Shown: in pieces, positions 5,503-7,381 of the stretch | How the letters are laid out: the number at the start of each line of letters is the position of its first letter | Position numbering within the stretch: the stretch's first letter is position 1 | Source of the DNA: Desulfofustis sp. | Lineage (GTDB): Bacteria > Desulfobacterota > Desulfobulbia > Desulfobulbales > Desulfocapsaceae | Length of the DNA stretch: 7,381 nucleotides | Assembly (NCBI GenBank): GCA_030604345.1 | Contig: JAUVWB010000069.1 | Location: 1-7,381, forward strand | Direction: 5' to 3' | Made by a program: the position numbers and the translations under genes | The notes under the pieces: model-generated | Databases searched by the model: none | The model's input: only the letters and a program-made list of their open reading frames with translations | What the model was told of the DNA's origin: nothing

Positions 5503-5530
5503 GTGGCCGGTCGTTCCCCTTTGCTCGAGT

Positions 5531-5548
5531 AAACCCCGGGACGGGTTT
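5531..5548 (-). terminator. Hairpin just past the acyltransferase stop codon
   Basis: AAACCC (5531-5536) and GGGTTT (5543-5548) form a 6-bp stem around CGGGAC, beginning 6 bases after the acyltransferase stop on the minus strand. The base after the stem is A rather than a T-run, so it is a weak intrinsic terminator at best. Position favours a 3'-end role for the response regulator-DUF5329-acyltransferase transcript. Confidence 0.4.
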
Positions 5549-5554
5549 CGGTTC

Positions 5555-6670
5555 CTATTGACGACGCCGGGAAGCGCAGTGATCAACGGAACCGTTATCC
5601 CGGGTCTGCGGCTCAACGGAGGTGGAAACCGTGGCGGCCATATAATGGCTGCTGCGCAGGAGGAACCGTTTCTCAATACCGTGCCACAAGAGGGTGGCGC
5701 TGGTCATGGTCAGCACAACCGTAACGGTGAGAAAGAGCCAGGGGGAGTCGTTCAGCCGGCCGTTGTGCCATAAGAGCTGGATGAGAGGAAAATGCAGGAT
5801 GTAGACGCCATAGGAAAAGTCGCCGTAACGGCCGGCCGGAATCACCGGCCCGAAGAGCGCGAAGAAAACGACCGTGGTTGCCAGGGCGAAGGGTTCCAGG
5901 GCCGGCAGCGGCAAGAAGGCACGATCGACCAGGAGCAACAGCAACGCCGGGATCAGGAACTGCCATCGCCATTTTTCCAGCCAGGGGAGATAGTAATAGA
6001 AGAAGGCGCCGGCTAAAAAATAGCCCAACTGCCCCGGCAATTGCCGGCCTAGCTGTTCGTACAGGGCGAGGCCGGTCCGCTCGGCCAGGGAGGCGCAGAT
6101 CAGCGCGTAGACGATCGATAGACCATAACCGCTGAAGAGAACCGTTAATCGCCCGAAGCGTTTGAAGAGCAGGATGAACAAGGGGACGCTGAGGTAGAAA
6201 AGCACTTCTATTTTCAGGGTCCACAGGGCGCCGTTTATCGCGGTCATCCGGTTGCCCTCGAAGACGCCTGGCAACGTCGGTTGAAGAAAGTTGAGGAAAA
6301 CGAGGTTGGCCAGCAGGTAGCGGAGCCAGTCCTGAGAGAAGTACGTGGCGGCTGATTCGGTGCTGACCGCAACCAGGCCGAAAGCGGCCACGACTATTAC
6401 GGTGGCGTAGGCGGGGTAGATGCGCCTGAGCCTTTTGCCGGCATAGCGGGTCAGCGAGCTGGAGCGCTCGCAACTCATGAAGATAAGGAAGCCGCTGATG
6501 ACAAAGAAGGACTTGACTGCCACGGCTGAAGAGAGAAAACGGGTCAAGGTTTCGAGTTGCGGCAACCCGGAGAGTTCGTGACAGTGAACGAGGCAGACCG
6601 TACCGGCGAACAGCAGGCGGAGCAGATCGAAATTGTTGCGGTTCAGCCGGGGACTCTGGGGGGTGACCAT
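5555..6670 (-). CDS. Acyltransferase-3 family membrane protein (OafA/YrhL-like)
   Basis: This 371-residue integral-membrane protein belongs to the acyltransferase-3 family, which transfers acetyl or other acyl groups to sugars of lipopolysaccharide, exopolysaccharide or peptidoglycan at the inner membrane. Family marks in order are RNNFDLLRLLFAGTVCLVH (11-29, with the catalytic-type His29), FFVISGFLIF (55-64), KRLRRIYPAY (79-88), NGALWTLKIEVLFYL (146-160), SYGVYILHFPL (286-296) and WHGIEKRF (329-336). Around ten hydrophobic helices fill the rest. It has no C-terminal SGNH domain, so it is the short form. I chose ATG 6670-6668, with GGTGA 5 bases upstream; a GTG at 6679 would add three residues without a ribosome-binding site. 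The tail after residue 340 is polar and basic and not family-like. The gene follows DUF5329 after 93 bases. No glycan genes adjoin it, so its acceptor is unknown. Confidence 0.93.
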   Translation of the reverse strand: MVTPQSPRLNRNNFDLLRLLFAGTVCLVHCHELSGLPQLETLTRFLSSAVAVKSFFVISGFLIFMSCERSSSLTRYAGKRLRRIYPAYATVIVVAAFGLVAVSTESAATYFSQDWLRYLLANLVFLNFLQPTLPGVFEGNRMTAINGALWTLKIEVLFYLSVPLFILLFKRFGRLTVLFSGYGLSIVYALICASLAERTGLALYEQLGRQLPGQLGYFLAGAFFYYYLPWLEKWRWQFLIPALLLLLVDRAFLPLPALEPFALATTVVFFALFGPVIPAGRYGDFSYGVYILHFPLIQLLWHNGRLNDSPWLFLTVTVVLTMTSATLLWHGIEKRFLLRSSHYMAATVSTSVEPQTRDNGSVDHCASRRRQ

Positions 6671-6693
6671 TCCGTTCACCAGCGAAAATCAGG

Positions 6694-6725
6694 GGATCGT
6701 TTTGTCGAATTGAACGCCACGATCC
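6694..6725. other. Inverted repeat upstream of the acyltransferase gene
   Basis: GGATCGT (6694-6700) and ACGATCC (6719-6725) are perfect 7-base arms separated by 18 bases in the 93-base gap between the DUF5329 and acyltransferase genes. It could be an operator or a weak attenuating hairpin on the minus-strand transcript. There is no T-run, and chance cannot be excluded. Confidence 0.3.
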
Positions 6726-6763
6726 TACACCTGCTCGGCTGTTGCGGCAATGACCGATATGAT

Positions 6764-7210
6764 TCACGGCGCTTTTTTCGGGGCGTGTTGTTGGGTGCCA
6801 GGGACACGCAGTTCATCACGGATGGCATAGAGCCAGTCGGCACTGGAAACGGCGGGTTCGTTGCCACATTGCACCAGATACTCTTTACCGGTGAGGCTGC
6901 TCCTGGTGGCCGCATGGGTGATGAAATCTGCTGTTGTTTCGATCAACCCCCTTTCTTTGACGGCATGATATTTGCGTTCGATATGGCGGGCCGCGTCGTT
7001 GGCCCGGTGCCACACACCGTTGCGCTTGAACCGGCAATCGGATAGCGCGATCATGTCCAGGAGCAGTCGGATTTCGGCAACGCTATCAGACTCGGGAGAT
7101 GCCGATTGATCGGTGCTGGCAGGGGCTTCGGAGGGCAGTAGGATAGACAGGACGCAGAGTACCGCAAAAAGCAGCTGACAACGGGCGTGGTGGCGCCTGT
7201 TCGTTTCCAT
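6764..7210 (-). CDS. DUF5329 family secreted protein (YfeK-like)
   Basis: This 148-residue protein is probably periplasmic and of unknown function. An N-terminal signal peptide is clear: basic METNRRHHAR, hydrophobic LLFAVLCVLSILL (13-25), then a likely cleavage after SEAPA near residue 31. The mature part matches the DUF5329 pattern: EIRLLLDMIALSDCRFKRNG (46-65), a central AARHIERKYHAVKERG (73-88), TADFITHAATRSSLTGKEY (93-111) and WLYAIRDELR near the end. Cys59 and Cys115 could form a disulfide in the periplasm. After residue 136 a short Gln/Lys/Pro tail follows. The ATG at 7210-7208 has GAGGA about 8 bases upstream. It begins 10 bases after the response-regulator stop and so is very likely co-transcribed with it. 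The E. coli relative YfeK is uncharacterised, so no role is assigned. Confidence 0.88.
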   Translation of the reverse strand: METNRRHHARCQLLFAVLCVLSILLPSEAPASTDQSASPESDSVAEIRLLLDMIALSDCRFKRNGVWHRANDAARHIERKYHAVKERGLIETTADFITHAATRSSLTGKEYLVQCGNEPAVSSADWLYAIRDELRVPGTQQHAPKKAP

Positions 7211-7220
7211 GGTTCCGTCC

Positions 7221-7381
7221 TCATTCCGCCAGAATCGCGGCGATCAGTTCCTCGCGCTCCCGTTTGGTCAAATAGGGGCGCATCCGGGCGTCGAGCAGCT
7301 TGTCCTGTTTCCTGCGTCGTTTGCTGAGGGCCTGTTCCACCATGCCGAACAGCGAGTCGATATCGACGGGTTTGGTCTGAT
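7221..7381 (-). CDS. Response regulator, C-terminal end only (5' part outside window)
   Basis: The last 52 residues of a gene that runs in from beyond the window. The visible part starts QTKPVDIDSLFGMVEQAL, which fits the end of a receiver (REC) domain: the conserved Lys-Pro pair of the phosphoacceptor pocket, followed by the final helix. A basic, charged tail (KRRRKQDKLLDARMRPY) and the helix TKREREELIAAILAE follow, with no DNA-binding output domain. It may be a single-domain response regulator or the receiver at the end of a hybrid kinase or other longer protein; the missing part decides. It would act in the cytoplasm as a phosphorylation-driven switch. Its stop is 10 bases before the DUF5329 start, which suggests one operon. 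No terminator lies between them. Confidence 0.75.
   Translation of the reverse strand, partial: QTKPVDIDSLFGMVEQALSKRRRKQDKLLDARMRPYLTKREREELIAAILAE

Noticed and set aside
5470..5510. Group II intron domain V
   Set aside because: GAGCCGGATGAG and GAGCCGTAC are reminiscent of its 5' strand, but the GAAA tetraloop and the matching CACGT-CGGTTC strand are missing, and no reverse transcriptase is present.
5266..5676. A 136-codon minus-strand frame across the structured block
   Set aside because: It overlaps the acyltransferase end in another frame and has a low-complexity Arg/Pro/Gly composition; openness is more easily explained by GC content. Codon-level conservation would be needed to revive it.
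5673..6767. A 364-codon minus-strand frame over the acyltransferase gene
   Set aside because: Shadow of the acyltransferase in another frame; very Arg/Pro-rich with no membrane pattern.

Overview
The window is GC-rich chromosomal DNA from a Gram-negative bacterium. An outer-membrane lipoprotein of the Blc lipocalin family, a periplasmic DUF5329 protein, a PAS-GGDEF signalling protein and a response-regulator tail support this. A proteobacterium or a member of Desulfobacterota fits the mix, but the sequence alone does not settle the taxon. No tRNA, rRNA, CRISPR array, intact transposase or phage gene was recognised.

Region 1 (1-2159, all minus strand) reads, in transcription order: a LysE/RhtB-type amino-acid exporter, an aspartate/glutamate (YgeA-like) racemase, and a PAS-GGDEF diguanylate cyclase cut by the window edge. 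The short gaps (61 and 66 bases) suggest one transcription unit: make a D-amino acid, export it, and possibly couple this to c-di-GMP signalling. Upstream, 2160-2582 holds no recognised gene. It contains a 17-base palindrome overlapping a possible exporter promoter, a possible 34-codon ORF and a strong hairpin.

Region 2 (2583-3711, plus strand) is a two-gene operon of a YhbS-like GNAT acetyltransferase and a Blc lipocalin, separated by 4 bases. It converges on region 3 (3733-4849, minus strand), which has a small GlsB/YeaQ/YmgE membrane protein followed, after a perfect 10-bp hairpin, by a YgiD-type extradiol dioxygenase.

Region 4 (4850-5554) lacks an intact gene. It contains a thrice-repeated ATCACC motif upstream of glsB, a decayed or internally deleted DUF533 (YebE-like) remnant, and a block of dense inverted repeats (about 5351-5502) that could be a structured RNA or a mobile-element scar. 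It is the least explained part of the window.

Region 5 (5555-7381, minus strand) runs from the C-terminal end of a response regulator through a secreted DUF5329 protein (10 bases later) to an integral-membrane acyltransferase-3 family protein. The theme across regions 2, 3 and 5 is envelope maintenance and stress. No single new multi-gene defence or biosynthetic system is evident. The most distinctive items are the racemase-exporter pair and the structured block next to the DUF533 remnant.
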